From positions 1,054,001 to 1,118,000 of the forward strand of contig NZ_AP023239.1 of assembly GCF_013393385.1 (NCBI RefSeq): a stretch of 64,000 nt of DNA, in the 5' to 3' direction. Each line of letters opens with the position of its first letter. The first letter of the stretch is position 1. The notes under the pieces were generated by a model. That model saw nothing but the letters and a program-made list of their open reading frames with translations, did no database searches and was not told where the DNA came from. The stretch is from Paenibacillus sp. URB8-2. Its GTDB lineage: Bacteria; Bacillota; Bacilli; Paenibacillales; Paenibacillaceae. Both the position numbers and the translations under genes were made by a program. Shown here in pieces: positions 62,983 through 64,000 of the stretch.

Positions 62983-63681
62983 ATGATAAAGGTGTATACG
63001 GCGGAATCGGTCCACCGCTTCGATCACGGTTGGTTGAAAGGAAGCCATATTTTTTCGTTCGGCGAATATTATGATCCGGCCAATACCGCTTTCGGCCCCA
63101 TGCGTGTATGCAATGACGACACCATCGCTCCGGGGAAGGGCTTCGGAGCCCACCCGCACAGCGATATGGAGATTGTCTCTATCATTCTCTCCGGCGTGCT
63201 TCGCCATGAAGACAATCTGGGCAATGTCGCGGAGAGTTCCTTTGGCGGTATCCAGCGGATGTCTGCCGGCACCGGGGTCATCCATACCGAGCACAATCCG
63301 TCGAAGGACGAGCCGGCGCGGCTGCTCCAGCTCTGGTTCATGCCGTCCGTTCGCGGTTCCCGGCCTTCGTACCAGGCGGGGAAATACTGGACGGAGAAGC
63401 TTGACGGCGCTTTGGTGCCGGTAGTTTCCGCCGAAGGTTCGGATGAAATCGTTGATATCGGACAGGATATGACGATATATTTGGGACGTTTGCGCGGCGG
63501 TCAGAATCTTGCGTTTCATCAGGAGCCGGGACGCCGCATTTTTGTATATGTGATCGAGGGAAGTCTTGAGGTCAGCGGCAGCAAGTTGAATTCCGGGGAT
63601 TCGGCGCGGATCGAAGATGAAGATACAATCTCGCTCGCGGCAACGGAGTCCGCTTTTGTGATGCTGGTCGATCTGCCGTAG
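62983..63681 (+). CDS. Pirin-family protein (YhhW-like bicupin)
   Basis: This is a 232-residue bicupin. The N-terminal cupin has the metal ligands in HPHSDMEIVS and HTEHN. The C-terminal cupin carries FHQEPGRRIFVYVIEG. Some bacterial members oxidise quercetin; others have regulatory roles, so the activity is not settled. Its genomic neighbour, a nitroreductase, hints at a redox or aromatic-compound role. CAGGAGG lies upstream of the ATG. Confidence 0.88.
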   Translation: MIKVYTAESVHRFDHGWLKGSHIFSFGEYYDPANTAFGPMRVCNDDTIAPGKGFGAHPHSDMEIVSIILSGVLRHEDNLGNVAESSFGGIQRMSAGTGVIHTEHNPSKDEPARLLQLWFMPSVRGSRPSYQAGKYWTEKLDGALVPVVSAEGSDEIVDIGQDMTIYLGRLRGGQNLAFHQEPGRRIFVYVIEGSLEVSGSKLNSGDSARIEDEDTISLAATESAFVMLVDLP

Positions 63682-63710
63682 GCGGTGAGGCGTTAAATGA
63701 GGAGGTCCTT

Positions 63711-64000
63711 ATGATGAATCAGCGGGAAAGAGTATTGGTCAAACATGCCGTGACCGGACGTATGCTGCTGAGCAGCGCGGAAGGATTGACTTACGCCTTC
63801 AGCCGGGATGGCGAACTGATGCGGATTTCCATCTTCGGTGTACCGGCGGATAAGGGACAGGAGGTCCTGACGCTGAAGGCGGAGCTGAACGTCCTTCGGT
63901 TCGAGGAGCCGGAGGGCGGGCCTGTCGTCAAGCATTGGTATTACGTTGGTGATAACCCGGTTGACTATGACGAAGCTTCGGGTTGTCTTACCGTGACCGC
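63711..64000 (+). CDS. Hypothetical protein, 3' end outside the window
   Basis: The frame opens at tandem ATG codons (63711 and 63714) behind GGAGGT and stays open to the window edge (about 96 codons). It encodes alternating strands (ERVLVKHAVTGRMLLSSAEG...) that look like a small beta-rich domain. No family is recognised. The second ATG has the better spacing. Confidence 0.6.
   Translation, partial: MMNQRERVLVKHAVTGRMLLSSAEGLTYAFSRDGELMRISIFGVPADKGQEVLTLKAELNVLRFEEPEGGPVVKHWYYVGDNPVDYDEASGCLTVT

Overview
The window looks like a chromosomal segment of a moderately GC-rich endospore-forming Firmicute, most likely Paenibacillus or a close relative. This is inferred from strong AGGAGG-type ribosome binding sites, two very large S-layer-homology (SLH) surface proteins, an aa3-type quinol oxidase (qox) operon, the low-GC Gram-positive set of regulators (GntR/YtrA, TetR, DeoR, Rrf2) and several families of intergenic hairpin repeats. 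No tRNA, rRNA, insertion sequence, prophage or CRISPR array was recognised.

Layout. 1-3.7 kb: 3' part of a secreted, SLH-anchored GH32 levanase-type fructanase. 3.8-10.2 kb: housekeeping and unknown genes (YpsA-like SLOG protein, DUF2269-like membrane protein, amidase, MutT-type Nudix enzyme, small membrane protein, GAF/PAS histidine kinase), with a cluster of DnaA-box-like 9-mers ahead of the Nudix gene. 10.3-11.4 kb: a divergent pair, a zinc-ribbon membrane protein and a 50-residue membrane micro-protein. 11.5-25.9 kb: a one-direction block encoding an exported vWA protein, a tubulin/FtsZ-like protein, a large partner protein, a polytopic vWA protein, a beta-rich protein, a zinc-ribbon P-loop GTPase (with an apparent one-base frameshift) and a transmembrane GAP1-N2-like protein. 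It resembles the GTPase/GAP1-centred conflict systems predicted by comparative genomics, here joined to a tubulin-like protein and two predicted extracytoplasmic vWA sensors. It is the best candidate for an undescribed system.

25.9-35.5 kb: a cobalamin riboswitch precedes a 1509-residue SLH protein that combines alpha/alpha-toroid repeats with DUF4430 domains, the two folds that make up eukaryotic intrinsic factor and transcobalamin. A DUF4430 lipoprotein and an ECF transporter (T, fused A-A, S) follow. Together they read as a cell-surface capture and import route for cobalamin or related corrinoids.

35.6-37.4 kb: methyl-accepting chemotaxis protein, then a repeat-rich gene-free stretch. 37.9-41.8 kb: qoxDCBA on the minus strand, with a Met/His-rich tail on QoxA. 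42.2-49.5 kb: polysaccharide deacetylase, TetR/MFS efflux pair with three matching operators, and a GntR-ABC-permease operon. 49.6-52.5 kb: repeat hairpins, Mug-type DNA glycosylase, HAD phosphatase, MhqA/O-type dioxygenase. 52.7-60.0 kb: a DeoR-regulated sugar operon (AlsE-like epimerase, PfkB kinase, RbsA-like ATPase, two permeases, LsrB/RhaS-like binding protein). 60.3-64 kb: manganese pyrophosphatase, Rrf2 regulator with nitroreductase, pirin, and the start of an unknown gene.

All calls were made by reading the sequence and recalling families; no database search was possible. Domain boundaries are approximate.
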